Source of the DNA: CBDCHC01 sp965217075 | Lineage (GTDB): Bacteria > Pseudomonadota > Gammaproteobacteria > PS1 > Pseudothioglobaceae | Assembly (NCBI GenBank): GCA_965217075.1 | Contig: CBDCHC010000016.1 | Location: forward strand, 62,001-126,000 | Direction: 5' to 3' | Length of the DNA stretch: 64,000 nucleotides | Program-made: the position numbers and the translations under genes | Shown: positions 16,808 to 25,350 of the stretch, one piece after another | How the letters are laid out: the number at the start of each line of letters is the position of its first letter | How positions within the stretch are numbered: the first letter of the stretch is position 1 | Notes under the pieces: model-generated | Databases searched by the model: none | Told to the model about the DNA's origin: nothing | The model's input: only the letters and a program-made list of their open reading frames with translations

Positions 16808-17694
16808 ATAATAATTATAAAGCAGGTTTTATTGCTTTAATTGGTAGACCAAATGTAGGTAAATCAACTCTTAGTAATGAGTTATTAGGGCAAAAGGTTA
16901 GCATAACTTCACATAAAGCACAAACTACAAGACATCAAATACAATTAGTTAATACTACAGATGATTATCAGATGATTTTAGTTGATACTCCAGGTATACA
17001 TATAAGTAATACAAAAGTTATAAATTCTTATATGAATAAAACAGCTAGCAGTGCAATACAAGAAGTAGATGTTATTTTATGGTTAATTGAAGCTGGGGTT
17101 TTTAACAGAGAAGATAAAAGAGTATTAGAGCATCTGCAGAAAATAGATATTCCTGTAATTGTTTGTATAAATAAAATTGATAAGTTAAAAAATAAAGAAA
17201 TATTAATAAGATTTATCAGAGACATGGCTTTTAAATATAAAGCTAATGAATATTTCTCATTGTCTAGTTTTAATAAAAAAAATGTAATAAGGCTTAAAAG
17301 TCTTATTGTTAAATATCTACCATATCAACAGATAATATTTGATAAAAACTATTTATCACTTAAAAGTAATAAATTTATAATAGCTGAATTTATTCGTGAA
17401 AAATTATTACGTAATTTGTCACAAGAGATTCCATATGATTTAACAGTAATGGTTGAAAAATACGAAAAAATAAAAGATATTAACCATATTTATGCAGTAA
17501 TTTTTGTCAATAAACAATCACAAAAGAATATTATTATTGGTAAGGAGGGGCAAATGTTAAAACAAATTAGCACAGCAAGTAGAATAAGTTTAGAGAATTT
17601 TTTACATACTAAAGTATTTTTAAAATTATGGGTTAAAGTAGAGAATAATTGGTTTAATAATAAAAAACTTTTATCTTTGTTTGGTTATGATTAA
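16804..17694 (+). CDS. era: GTPase Era
   Basis: A 296-aa GTP-binding protein for 30S subunit maturation. G1 GRPNVGKS, G3 DTPGIH and G4 NKID are present, followed by a KH domain with IIIGKEGQMLKQI that binds 16S rRNA 3' end sequence. The start overlaps the rnc stop, and recO begins inside its last codons. Confidence 0.95.
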   Translation: MNNNYKAGFIALIGRPNVGKSTLSNELLGQKVSITSHKAQTTRHQIQLVNTTDDYQMILVDTPGIHISNTKVINSYMNKTASSAIQEVDVILWLIEAGVFNREDKRVLEHLQKIDIPVIVCINKIDKLKNKEILIRFIRDMAFKYKANEYFSLSSFNKKNVIRLKSLIVKYLPYQQIIFDKNYLSLKSNKFIIAEFIREKLLRNLSQEIPYDLTVMVEKYEKIKDINHIYAVIFVNKQSQKNIIIGKEGQMLKQISTASRISLENFLHTKVFLKLWVKVENNWFNNKKLLSLFGYD

Positions 17695-18358
17695 TAATGT
17701 AGAGGCTTTTTTAATACATAATCGTGATTATAAAAATAATTCTAAATTATTAGATTTTTTAACTGATGATTTTGGCCTTATTCGTTTAGTGGCAAATGGC
17801 ATTAAAAATAAAAAAACTAAAATACAAAGTTTTATGCGACTTAAAATAAATTTTAGCGGCAAAGGAGAGCTTAAAACTTTAAGAAGTTGGGAGATAGCAG
17901 ATACTCCGAGAATGTTAAGTGGTTTTAATTTGGTTTTAGTTATGTATATAAATGAGATTATTAGTAAATCTGTTGTACAAAATCAAGTAAATTTATGTAA
18001 AGATTATCATTATTTTATTAGCAATTTGAGTGAAGATAAGAGATATAATGAATATTTGCTTAGGTTGTTTGAAAATAAATTATTAAGTGAGGCAGGTTAT
18101 GATATAGATTTTACTGTTGATAATAATGGAGTATCTGTTGCATTAAATAAAAAATATAATTTTCAATTTGAAGTTGGTTTTATTGAGCACAACAGCGCTA
18201 AAATAATGGGTAAAACTTTATTAACTTTTGCTAAAAATAATATACCAAATAAAGAGGAATTATTGATTTATAAATATATTAATCGCATACGAATAAAGCA
18301 ATTATTAGGTGGTAGAAAAATTAATAGTAGAGATTTTTTTAAAATTATTTCACCTTGA
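17687..18358 (+). CDS. recO: DNA repair protein RecO
   Basis: RecO anneals single strands and, with RecR, loads RecA in the RecFOR pathway. The N-terminal OB-fold pattern (AFLIHNRDYKNNSKLLDFLTDDFGLIRLVANG) and the helical C-terminal domain (LLRLFENKLLSEAGYDIDF) are recognisable at 223 aa. The zinc-binding cysteines of some homologues are absent. ATG at 17687 was chosen over an upstream TTG at 17681; it overlaps era by 8 bases. Confidence 0.85.
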   Translation: MINNVEAFLIHNRDYKNNSKLLDFLTDDFGLIRLVANGIKNKKTKIQSFMRLKINFSGKGELKTLRSWEIADTPRMLSGFNLVLVMYINEIISKSVVQNQVNLCKDYHYFISNLSEDKRYNEYLLRLFENKLLSEAGYDIDFTVDNNGVSVALNKKYNFQFEVGFIEHNSAKIMGKTLLTFAKNNIPNKEELLIYKYINRIRIKQLLGGRKINSRDFFKIISP

Positions 18359-18372
18359 TAATATTATACTTT

Positions 18373-18978
18373 ATGCTTTTAACAATTAATTCAGATAATC
18401 CACCACAAAGATTAATAAAAAAAACAGTTGAAATTTTAAATAATAACGGCATTATAGTTTATCCAACTAATTCTACTTATGCTATTGGAGTAAAAATGGC
18501 TAATAAAGCTGGAGTAGAAAGAGTGAGAAAAATTAGAAATTTAAATAAAAATCATAATTGGACTTTAATGGTTGCTAATTTAAAAAATATAGCTACTTAT
18601 GCTAAAGTTGATAATAATGCTTTTAGACTACTTAAAAAAATTACTCCAGGACCATGGACTATTATTTTAAAAGCAACCAAAATAGCACCTAAAATATTAC
18701 TTAATAAGAGAAAAACTATTGGTATTAGGGTTGATAATAGTCCTATCATTCAAGCTATATTAAAAGAGATAGATAGCGCTATTATAAGTGTAACCCTAAA
18801 TATTAATAATTTTAATTTTTATAATACAGATGATATTAAAGCTGCTATTGAAAATAAAGTTGATTTAATTATTGATAGTAATTATATGCCATCTAAGCCA
18901 ACTACAGTTATTGATTTAAGTAGCGGTGATTTACAAGTTTTGCGTCAAGGAGGAGGTGACATTGCTATTTTTAGCTAA
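18373..18978 (+). CDS. yciO: YciO/YrdC-family protein (threonylcarbamoyl-AMP synthase-like)
   Basis: About 201 aa with the Sua5/YciO/YrdC fold. It aligns well with YciO: NPPQRLIKK, GGIIVYPTNSTYAIG-like start (NGIIVYPTNSTYAIG), MVANL, TPGPWTIILKAT, KRKTIGIRVDNSP and KPTTVIDLS. YrdC relatives make threonylcarbamoyl-AMP for the tRNA t6A modification; the physiological role of YciO is less certain. ATG at 18373 fits the family N-terminus. Confidence 0.87.
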   Translation: MLLTINSDNPPQRLIKKTVEILNNNGIIVYPTNSTYAIGVKMANKAGVERVRKIRNLNKNHNWTLMVANLKNIATYAKVDNNAFRLLKKITPGPWTIILKATKIAPKILLNKRKTIGIRVDNSPIIQAILKEIDSAIISVTLNINNFNFYNTDDIKAAIENKVDLIIDSNYMPSKPTTVIDLSSGDLQVLRQGGGDIAIFS

Positions 18979-19891
18979 AATAAGGTGGTTAAATTATTTA
19001 TTATTGCCACTTAGTTTAATTTATTATTTACTATTTATTTTGCATAAATTTTTATATAAAACTGGTATCTTGCGAGTATATTTTTTTAATAAACCTATTA
19101 TAGTTGTAGGTAATATTGTAGTAGGAGGAACAGGTAAAACTCCTGTAGTTATCGCCTTGGTGAATTTTTTTACTCAAGAAGGTAAAAAGGTTGGTGTGGT
19201 AAGTAGAGGTTATGGGCGTATATATAAAAACTTAGTAGTAGTAAATGATAATTTAGATGCTTATATGTGTGGTGATGAGCCGCTACTTATTAAAAAGACT
19301 ACCCAAGCAATAGTTGTTGTAGCTAATAAAAGATATCAAGCAGTGGCAAAAATAATTAGCGATTATGATGTTGATATTATAATTAGTGACGATGGTTTAC
19401 AGCATTACGCTTTAGGTAGAGATATAGAAATTGCATTAAATATTACTACAAAAAATAATTTTTTATTACCAGCAGGACCATATAGAGAGTCTAAAAAAAG
19501 ATTAGATAGCGTTGATTTTGTGCTTAATAAAAATAATAAAAAGTTATTAAATGATTGTTTTATTAATTTATTAACTAAAGAGCAAAAACCTCTTAATTAT
19601 TTTAAAGATAAAGAGGCATTAGCTATTTGTGCAATCGCTAATCCAGAGCTATTTTTTAAAACTTTAATAGCGCTTAACATAAATATTACTAAAAAAATCT
19701 TTACAGACCATCATAATTTTACTCAAGATGATTTAGATACTAATAAAGTAATAATTATGACCACAAAAGACTGGGTAAAATGTGAAAAGTTTGCTACAGA
19801 TAATATGTGGTATTTACAAACAAATATAAAAATAGCTGATGATTTTTATAAAAAATTGAAGGAGAAATTATGTTTGATAAAAAAATCTTAG
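18962..19891 (+). CDS. lpxK: Tetraacyldisaccharide 4'-kinase
   Basis: LpxK phosphorylates the lipid A disaccharide at the 4' position on the inner membrane. An N-terminal membrane helix is followed by a Walker A (GNIVVGGTGKTP), SRGYGR, and the DDGLQH motif. About 309 aa. The start is chosen as TTG 18962 because AAGGAGG (18948-18954) sits 7 nt upstream; GTG 18956 is the alternative. Both lie within the end of yciO, so translation is coupled. Confidence 0.9.
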   Translation: MLFLAKIRWLNYLLLPLSLIYYLLFILHKFLYKTGILRVYFFNKPIIVVGNIVVGGTGKTPVVIALVNFFTQEGKKVGVVSRGYGRIYKNLVVVNDNLDAYMCGDEPLLIKKTTQAIVVVANKRYQAVAKIISDYDVDIIISDDGLQHYALGRDIEIALNITTKNNFLLPAGPYRESKKRLDSVDFVLNKNNKKLLNDCFINLLTKEQKPLNYFKDKEALAICAIANPELFFKTLIALNINITKKIFTDHHNFTQDDLDTNKVIIMTTKDWVKCEKFATDNMWYLQTNIKIADDFYKKLKEKLCLIKKS

Positions 19892-20034
19892 ATTTATTGG
19901 CATGTCCGAAATGTAAAGGAAAATTAATTTTAAATAAAAATACTCTAATTTGTGAGCATGATAAATTAAGTTATCCTATAATAGATGATATCCCAGTATT
20001 GCTTATAGCAGAGGCAAGTGATATTGGTGAATAA
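19870..20034 (+). CDS. ycaR: Trm112/YcaR-family small zinc-ribbon-like protein
   Basis: A 54-aa protein, MFDKKILDLLACPKCKGKL..., in the Trm112 family, usually between lpxK and kdsB. It has the CPKC knuckle and a later Cys, and ends with the typical YPIIDDIPVLL. It starts at ATG 19870 with GGAGAAATT just before, overlaps the end of lpxK by 22 bases and overlaps the kdsB start. Trm112 proteins act as small partners of methyltransferases; the role in LPS operons is unproven. Confidence 0.85.
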   Translation: MFDKKILDLLACPKCKGKLILNKNTLICEHDKLSYPIIDDIPVLLIAEASDIGE

Positions 20035-20764
20035 TTTTATTGTAATTATCCCTGCTAGATTAAAGTCTGTGCGCTTAAAGGAAAAATTATTACAACAAAT
20101 AAATAATAAACCACTATTATATTATAGTTATCATAATGCTATAAATAGTGGCGCTAAAGAAGTAATAATAGCTACAGATAGCCATAAAATAATAAGTGTT
20201 ATGCAGAAGTTTGGGGCTAAATGTGTATTAACTAGCTCTCATCATACTTCTGGCAGCAGTAGAATTGCTGAAGTTTTAGTAAAAGAAAATATTAAAGATG
20301 ATGAGGTTATAGTTAATTTGCAAGGAGATGAGCCAATGTTAGGCGCTAAGGTAATTTTACAAGTAGCTAAAAATTTAGCAAAAAAAAATTATAATTGTGC
20401 TACAATTTGTGAAAATATTAGCAGTGAAAATGATTATTTAGATAATAATTGTGTTAAAGTAGTTTTCGATTATTTTAATAAAGCACTTTATTTTTCTCGT
20501 AGTCCTGTTCCACATTTTCGTGATAATAAGATTAATTTAACACTTTGTTATAAACATATTGGTATTTATGCTTATAACGCTGCTTTTATTAAAAAATATA
20601 TTGAGTTAAATAGTTCTTATGAGTTAGTAGAAAAATTAGAACAATTGAGTATTTTACAAAATGGTTATACTATACATGTAGATATTGCTAGTGAAGCAAC
20701 TGGTATAGGAGTTGACACTATAGATGATTTAAAACGTTTAAAGGTAATGTTGAATGATAATTGA
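20027..20764 (+). CDS. kdsB: 3-deoxy-manno-octulosonate cytidylyltransferase
   Basis: KdsB activates Kdo as CMP-Kdo for LPS inner core synthesis. The N-terminal FIVIIPARLKSVRLKEK is the nucleotide-binding loop, with NLQGDEPM and YFSRSPVPHFRD further on. The start is uncertain among GTG 20018, TTG 20024 and GTG 20027; 20027 best matches family length (about 245 aa). It overlaps ycaR and folD. Confidence 0.92.
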   Translation: MNNFIVIIPARLKSVRLKEKLLQQINNKPLLYYSYHNAINSGAKEVIIATDSHKIISVMQKFGAKCVLTSSHHTSGSSRIAEVLVKENIKDDEVIVNLQGDEPMLGAKVILQVAKNLAKKNYNCATICENISSENDYLDNNCVKVVFDYFNKALYFSRSPVPHFRDNKINLTLCYKHIGIYAYNAAFIKKYIELNSSYELVEKLEQLSILQNGYTIHVDIASEATGIGVDTIDDLKRLKVMLNDN

Positions 20765-21584
20765 TGGCAGAAAAATAGCTGATAAGTTATTAATAAAAAT
20801 TAAGAATAAAGCAGATAGTTTAATGGATAAACCAGGTTTGGCAGTAATTTTAGTTGGTAATGACAAGGCATCTGCTATTTATGTTAACAATAAAGAAAAA
20901 GCTTGTCTTAAGGTGGGTTTTTATTCGAAAAAAATAATTCTAGCTCAAAATATTACCGAAAGTGAATTATTAGTAACAATAAAAACTTTAAATAATGATA
21001 ATAAAATTCATGGAATTTTAGTGCAATTACCATTACCTGTTCATATAAATAGCGATAAAATAATAGAAGCTATTTCAGCAAGAAAAGATGTAGACGGTTT
21101 TTGTAGTCAAAATATTGGTAAACTATTACAAAATAAAGCTAAATTACGACCAGCTACGCCAAAAGGAGTAATGATTATTTTAAATAATATTAACGCTAAT
21201 TTAGTGGGAGCTAATGCCGTGGTCGTTGGTGCTTCTAATATAGTTGGTAGACCTATGGCAATAGAGTTATTAAATGCAGGGGCAACTGTTACTATTTGTC
21301 ATAGTAAAACTAAAAATTTAGTAGATAAAATAAATAGTGCTGATATTTTAGTAGTGGCAATTGGTAAAGCAGAATTTATTAAAGGAAATTGGATTAAAAA
21401 AGGAGCTATAGTGATTGATGTTGGCATTAATCGTAATAATGATAATAAGTTAATAGGAGATGTTGAATTTGATAAAGCTAAAGATATAGCATCTTTTATT
21501 ACTCCAGTACCTGGTGGTGTTGGACCTCTTACGATAGCATCGTTACTAGAAAATACATTATTGGCTTATGGAGTTAAATTATGA
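20754..21584 (+). CDS. folD: Methylenetetrahydrofolate dehydrogenase/cyclohydrolase
   Basis: A bifunctional enzyme (276 aa) interconverting 5,10-methylene- and 10-formyl-THF, the one-carbon supply for purines and Met. YVNNKEKACLKVG holds the catalytic Lys, VQLPLP and DVDGF the active site, GASNIVGRPMA the NADP-binding loop, and ITPVPGGVGPLT the C-terminal signature. The ATG lies inside the end of kdsB. Confidence 0.95.
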   Translation: MIIDGRKIADKLLIKIKNKADSLMDKPGLAVILVGNDKASAIYVNNKEKACLKVGFYSKKIILAQNITESELLVTIKTLNNDNKIHGILVQLPLPVHINSDKIIEAISARKDVDGFCSQNIGKLLQNKAKLRPATPKGVMIILNNINANLVGANAVVVGASNIVGRPMAIELLNAGATVTICHSKTKNLVDKINSADILVVAIGKAEFIKGNWIKKGAIVIDVGINRNNDNKLIGDVEFDKAKDIASFITPVPGGVGPLTIASLLENTLLAYGVKL

Positions 21585-21952
21585 TAGTTAAAATATTTAG
21601 AAATGGATTAGGTGCTATTATTGCTGGCATTAGCACATTAACTATGCCAAAAAAAATTATTAGAAATATAGAGCAACAAAAAAATATAGATAAAGAAACT
21701 AAAAATTTAGAGTTATATCAGTTTTTTGGTTGTCCATTTTGCATTAAAGTAAGAAGGGTTATATATAAACTTAATTTAAATATAGCCGTAAAAGATGCGC
21801 AAAATAAGCAAAAATATCGCGATGAATTACTAACTAATGGTGGGGAAATAAAAGTTCCATGTCTAAAAATTATTGGCACTAAAGACGTATGGATGTATGA
21901 ATCTAGCGATATTATTAAATATTTAGAGGAGAATTTTGGCAATGGGAGATAG
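21581..21952 (+). CDS. Glutaredoxin-like protein with N-terminal extension
   Basis: A 123-aa protein with a thioredoxin fold beginning about residue 43: LELYQFFGCPFCIKVRR (CxxC active site), KVPCLKI (cis-Pro region, with Val-Pro) and YESSDIIKYLEENF. It resembles the N-terminal domain of GST/glutaredoxin 2-like proteins. The first about 40 residues are hydrophobic to basic and may be a membrane anchor. Probable role: glutathione-dependent thiol exchange; the partner is unknown. It overlaps folD by 4 bases. Confidence 0.75.
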   Translation: MIVKIFRNGLGAIIAGISTLTMPKKIIRNIEQQKNIDKETKNLELYQFFGCPFCIKVRRVIYKLNLNIAVKDAQNKQKYRDELLTNGGEIKVPCLKIIGTKDVWMYESSDIIKYLEENFGNGR

Positions 21953-22478
21953 ATATCACCAATTATCAAATGAATTAATTAATTTTATTAATGAACAACA
22001 CATGTTTTTTGTTGCAACTGCTACAACTAATAGTAAAATTAATATATCACCTAAAGATATTAATAATTTTAGAGTGATTGATAAAAATTTAGTATTATGG
22101 CTTAATTTAACAGGCAGTTCTAATGAGACAGCAGCCCATATTCAGCAAGACAATAGAATGACTATTATGTTTTGTTCATTTACTAAAAAGCCAATGATTT
22201 TGCGTTTATATGGTAGAGCTATAATAATTAAACCTAATGATAAAAAATGGCAAGAAGCATATAAGCTATTTGATGACAATATTGGTGCAAGGCAAATTTT
22301 TGCAATTGATATTGATTTAGTACAAACTTCTTGTGGTTTTGGTGTACCATTATTCAATTATATTAGTGATAGAGATACACTAAAAAAATGGTCAAAACAA
22401 AAAGGAAAAGATGGTATAAATGAATATCAGCAACAAAAAAATATAATTAGCTTAGATGGTGCTGATATTTCTTTATAA
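21942..22478 (+). CDS. Pyridoxamine 5'-phosphate oxidase-family flavoprotein
   Basis: About 178 aa with a split-barrel flavin fold: FFVATATTNSKINISPK at the N-terminus, NETAAHIQQDNRMTIMFCSF and VQTSCGFGVPLF near the end, as in small PNPOx-like proteins. It is not the housekeeping PdxH, whose C-terminal motif is missing. Substrate unknown; a redox or F420/FMN-linked reductase is possible. ATG 21942 is preferred over TTG 21936 because GAGGAG (21926-21931) is then 10 nt away. It is the last gene of the run before two tRNAs on the other strand. Confidence 0.75.
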   Translation: MGDRYHQLSNELINFINEQHMFFVATATTNSKINISPKDINNFRVIDKNLVLWLNLTGSSNETAAHIQQDNRMTIMFCSFTKKPMILRLYGRAIIIKPNDKKWQEAYKLFDDNIGARQIFAIDIDLVQTSCGFGVPLFNYISDRDTLKKWSKQKGKDGINEYQQQKNIISLDGADISL

Positions 22479-22515
22479 AAAATATTTTTTAATATTAAAT
22501 GCAGTTAATTATTAT

Positions 22516-22589
22516 TGGAGGCTAGGACCGGAGTCGAACCGGTCTATAAGGCTTTGCAGGCCCCTGCATAACCGCTTTGCTACCTAGCC
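22516..22589 (-). tRNA. tRNA-Cys (GCA)
   Basis: The minus strand reads GGCTAGG...CCTAGCC as a perfect 7-bp acceptor stem, discriminator U and encoded CCA. The anticodon loop is CTGCAAA (anticodon GCA). The D-arm AAAGCGGTTAT and T-arm GGTTCGACTCC are typical of bacterial tRNA-Cys. It is downstream of tRNA-Gly and probably co-transcribed with it. Confidence 0.95.
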
Positions 22590-22614
22590 TTATATGGTTT
22601 GTAGTGGTTTTTTT

Positions 22615-22690
22615 TGGAGCGGGAAACGAGATTCGAACTCGCGACATTCACGTTGGCAACGTGATGCTCTACCAGCTGAGCTATTCCCGC
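22615..22690 (-). tRNA. tRNA-Gly (GCC)
   Basis: The minus strand has acceptor GCGGGAA/TTCCCGC, anticodon loop TTGCCAA (GCC), a GAGTTCGAATCTC T-arm and encoded CCA. It closely matches gammaproteobacterial tRNA-Gly(GCC). It is the first gene of the Gly-Cys pair. Confidence 0.96.
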
Positions 22691-22701
22691 AAAATTTGCT
22701 A

Positions 22702-22730
22702 ATTATAATCAGTTATTATTGTCGTGTCAA
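22702..22730 (-). promoter_or_regulatory. Sigma-70-type promoter of the tRNA-Gly/tRNA-Cys unit
   Basis: On the minus strand TTGACA (22730-22725), 17 bases, then TATAAT (22707-22702). Both hexamers are perfect consensus, and the -10 box ends 11 bases before the tRNA. Confidence 0.85.
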
Positions 22731-22783
22731 ACTATATTTAGTTGTGTAGTTTTTTATAAATTTATAATTTTTATAGAATAAAC

Positions 22784-22812
22784 TTGTTTGCAGTGTAAAT
22801 ACACTTTATAAT
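22784..22812 (+). promoter_or_regulatory. petABC promoter with an operator-like dyad in its spacer
   Basis: TTGTTT (22784-22789), a 17-base spacer and a perfect TATAAT (22807-22812). The spacer contains the inverted repeat AGTGTA-AA-TACACT (22792-22805), placed where a repressor would block polymerase. The implied transcript start (about 22819) supports ATG 22846 as the petA start. Confidence 0.6.
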
Positions 22813-22845
22813 ATTATGAATTTATTATATAGAGTTTATTTAGAT

Positions 22846-23439
22846 ATGGAAGAACAAGTAATTAACTTAAATAGAAGAAGATTTTTAACAGCAAGTACTA
22901 GTGTTATAGCAGCAGTTGGTGTTGGTTTTGTAGCTGTTCCTTTTTTATCTTCTTGGATGCCATCAGCTCGTGCTAAAGCAGCTGGAGCACCTATTGATGT
23001 AGATATAACAAAATTAGAAGAAGGGCAATTAGTGCGTTATTTATGGCGAAAAAAGCCTGTTTGGATTTTTAAAAGAAGTAAAAAATTATTATCACTTTTA
23101 AGTAGCTTAGATGATGTGCTTACAGATCCTAATAATGAGGTGCAGCAGCAACCAAAATATGCTAAAAATATCTATCGTTCTATAAAGCCAGAAATAGCAG
23201 TAATTATAGGTATTTGTACTCATCTTGGTTGCTCTCCTACTTACCGTCCTGAAGTTGGCGCTGCTGATTTAGGTGGTAGCAATTGGAAAGGAGGATTTTA
23301 CTGCCCTTGTCATGGCTCTAAGTTTGATTTATCTGGTAGAGTTTTTAAAGGAGTGCCAGCCCCTACTAATTTGGTAATTCCGCCATATCACTTTGTAAAT
23401 AATAATTTAATTCGTATAGGTGTTGATCCTAAGGCTTAA
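22846..23439 (+). CDS. petA: Ubiquinol-cytochrome c reductase Rieske iron-sulfur subunit
   Basis: The [2Fe-2S] subunit of the bc1 complex in the inner membrane. The Tat-type N-terminus is NLNRRRFLT followed by a hydrophobic anchor. Cluster ligands are in CTHLGC and CPCHGS. About 197 aa. The in-frame ATG at 22816 is rejected because it lies at the predicted transcript start. It is the first gene of petABC-sspA. Confidence 0.95.
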   Translation: MEEQVINLNRRRFLTASTSVIAAVGVGFVAVPFLSSWMPSARAKAAGAPIDVDITKLEEGQLVRYLWRKKPVWIFKRSKKLLSLLSSLDDVLTDPNNEVQQQPKYAKNIYRSIKPEIAVIIGICTHLGCSPTYRPEVGAADLGGSNWKGGFYCPCHGSKFDLSGRVFKGVPAPTNLVIPPYHFVNNNLIRIGVDPKA

Positions 23440-23448
23440 GGAATAAAA

Positions 23449-24672
23449 ATGGATAATAATAAAAGTTGGATAGACAAAAGATTTCCTCTTACTAAGGTAT
23501 GGAATGAGCATTTAGCAAAATATTATGCACCAAGAAATTTTAACTTTTGGTATTTTTTTGGCTCTTTAGCAATGTTGGTGTTAGTAATACAAATTTTAAG
23601 CGGTATATTTTTAGCAATGCATTTTAAACCAGACTCTAATTTTGCTTTTGCTTCCATAGAATATATTATGCGTGATGTTAATTGGGGATGGTTTATTCGT
23701 TATATGCATTCAACGGGTGCTTCTGCTTTTTTTATAGTAATTTATTTACATATGTATAGAGCGCTGTTATACGGTTCTTATAAATCACCAAGAGAATTAA
23801 TATGGATTTTAGGTATGGTACTTTATATAGCTCTTATGGCAGAAGCTTTTATGGGTTATGTATTACCTTGGGGACAAATGTCTTATTGGGGTGCTAAAGT
23901 AATTATTAACTTATTTGGCTCAGTACCTTTTATTGGTGATTTAATTTTAGAATTTATTCTTGGAGATTATGCTGTTGATGATCCAGCGCTTAACAGGTTT
24001 TTTTCCTTACATGTGGTGGCAGTCCCTTTAATTTTAGTTATTTTAGTATTTTTACATATTGTTGCTCTACATACAGTTGGCTCTAATAATCCAGATGGTG
24101 TAGAGATTAAGGAAAATAAAGATAAAAATAATATTCCTAAAGATGGTATACCTTTTCATCCTTATTACAGCGTAAAAGATATTGTTGCAGTAGTAGTATT
24201 TTTAATGATTTTTACTGCTATTATATTTTTTGCACCAACTATGGGTGGATATTTCTTAGAAAATGTAAATTTTATTAAAGCTAATGCTTTGCAAACACCA
24301 CAACATATAGCACCACTTTGGTATTTAACTCCTTTTTATTCAGTATTACGCGCTATTCCTCCTCTTTTTAATTCACAATTTCCTGGGGTAGTTGCAATGT
24401 TTGCAGCGTTACTGATTTTAATTGCTTTACCGTGGCTTGATAGAAGCAAAGTTAAGTCAATTCGTTATCGTAGTATGCCTTATAAAGTAGCTTTAGCAAT
24501 TTTTGTAATAACTTTTGTAGTGCTTGGCTGGCTTGGTATGCAGCCTGTTACTCCTTTTTATAGTTTGTTAGCGCGTATTTTTACTTTTTTATATTTTGCA
24601 TTTTTTATACTTATGCCTTGGTTTACTAGTATTGGCAAAACTAAAGAAGTACCTAGTAGAGTAACGGAGTAA
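23449..24672 (+). CDS. petB: Ubiquinol-cytochrome c reductase cytochrome b subunit
   Basis: A 407-aa polytopic membrane protein carrying both b hemes and the two quinone sites. RYMHSTGASAFFIVIYLHMYRALLYGSYK holds His ligands of helix B, the second pair lies in helix D (FFSLHVVAVPLILVILVFLHIVALH), and the Qo-site PEWY-like motif appears as APLWYLTPFY. The full-length, bacterial fused (b6+IV) form. It follows petA by 9 bases. Confidence 0.96.
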   Translation: MDNNKSWIDKRFPLTKVWNEHLAKYYAPRNFNFWYFFGSLAMLVLVIQILSGIFLAMHFKPDSNFAFASIEYIMRDVNWGWFIRYMHSTGASAFFIVIYLHMYRALLYGSYKSPRELIWILGMVLYIALMAEAFMGYVLPWGQMSYWGAKVIINLFGSVPFIGDLILEFILGDYAVDDPALNRFFSLHVVAVPLILVILVFLHIVALHTVGSNNPDGVEIKENKDKNNIPKDGIPFHPYYSVKDIVAVVVFLMIFTAIIFFAPTMGGYFLENVNFIKANALQTPQHIAPLWYLTPFYSVLRAIPPLFNSQFPGVVAMFAALLILIALPWLDRSKVKSIRYRSMPYKVALAIFVITFVVLGWLGMQPVTPFYSLLARIFTFLYFAFFILMPWFTSIGKTKEVPSRVTE

Positions 24673-24675
24673 CAT

Positions 24676-25347
24676 ATGAAAAAAATTATATCTTTAATAT
24701 TTATTATTATAACTACCAATGTTTTAGCTTCTAGTAAATTACATTTAGAGAAAGTAGATATTGATATTTATAATAAAGAATCTTTACAAAATGGTGCTAA
24801 AATGTTTATGAATTATTGCTCATCTTGCCATAGCATTGGTTTTATGCGTTATAATCGTATAGGACAAGATTTAGGCATTAGCGAGAAACAGATAGTAAAA
24901 AATTTAATATTTGGTAATAATAAAACCAGTGATTTAATAGTTAGCAATATAAATAAAAAAGATTCTAATAAATGGTTTGGGGTAACACCACCAGATTTAT
25001 CTTTAACTGTTAGAGTAAGAGGTGTAGATTGGGTTTATAACTACTTAAATGGTTTTTATACTGATAATTCTCGTCCTTTTGGGGTTAATAATCATATTTT
25101 AAAAAACGCAGCTATGCCAGATATATTATGGCAATTAAAGTCAACTTTAAGCAAAAATGAATTTGAAAGAAAAATTACTGATATTACTAATTTTCTTGAT
25201 TATGTAAGTGAGCCAGCTAAACTTATTCGCACCACTATTGGTTATTGGGTATTAGCATTTTTAGCATTTTTATTAATTTTTACTTATTTACTTAAAAAAG
25301 AATATTGGCTCGATGTTAAATACGGTAAATGGAGGGTTAAAAAATAA
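24676..25347 (+). CDS. petC: Ubiquinol-cytochrome c reductase cytochrome c1 subunit
   Basis: A 223-aa protein with an N-terminal signal peptide (KKIISLIFIIITTNVLA), the heme c motif CSSCH (YCSSCHSIGFMRY), and a C-terminal anchor helix (GYWVLAFLAFLLIFTYLL) followed by a basic tail. Met in AAMPDILW may be the sixth heme ligand. It needs cytochrome c maturation; ccmAB lie elsewhere in the window. Confidence 0.95.
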   Translation: MKKIISLIFIIITTNVLASSKLHLEKVDIDIYNKESLQNGAKMFMNYCSSCHSIGFMRYNRIGQDLGISEKQIVKNLIFGNNKTSDLIVSNINKKDSNKWFGVTPPDLSLTVRVRGVDWVYNYLNGFYTDNSRPFGVNNHILKNAAMPDILWQLKSTLSKNEFERKITDITNFLDYVSEPAKLIRTTIGYWVLAFLAFLLIFTYLLKKEYWLDVKYGKWRVKK

Positions 25348-25350
25348 AAT

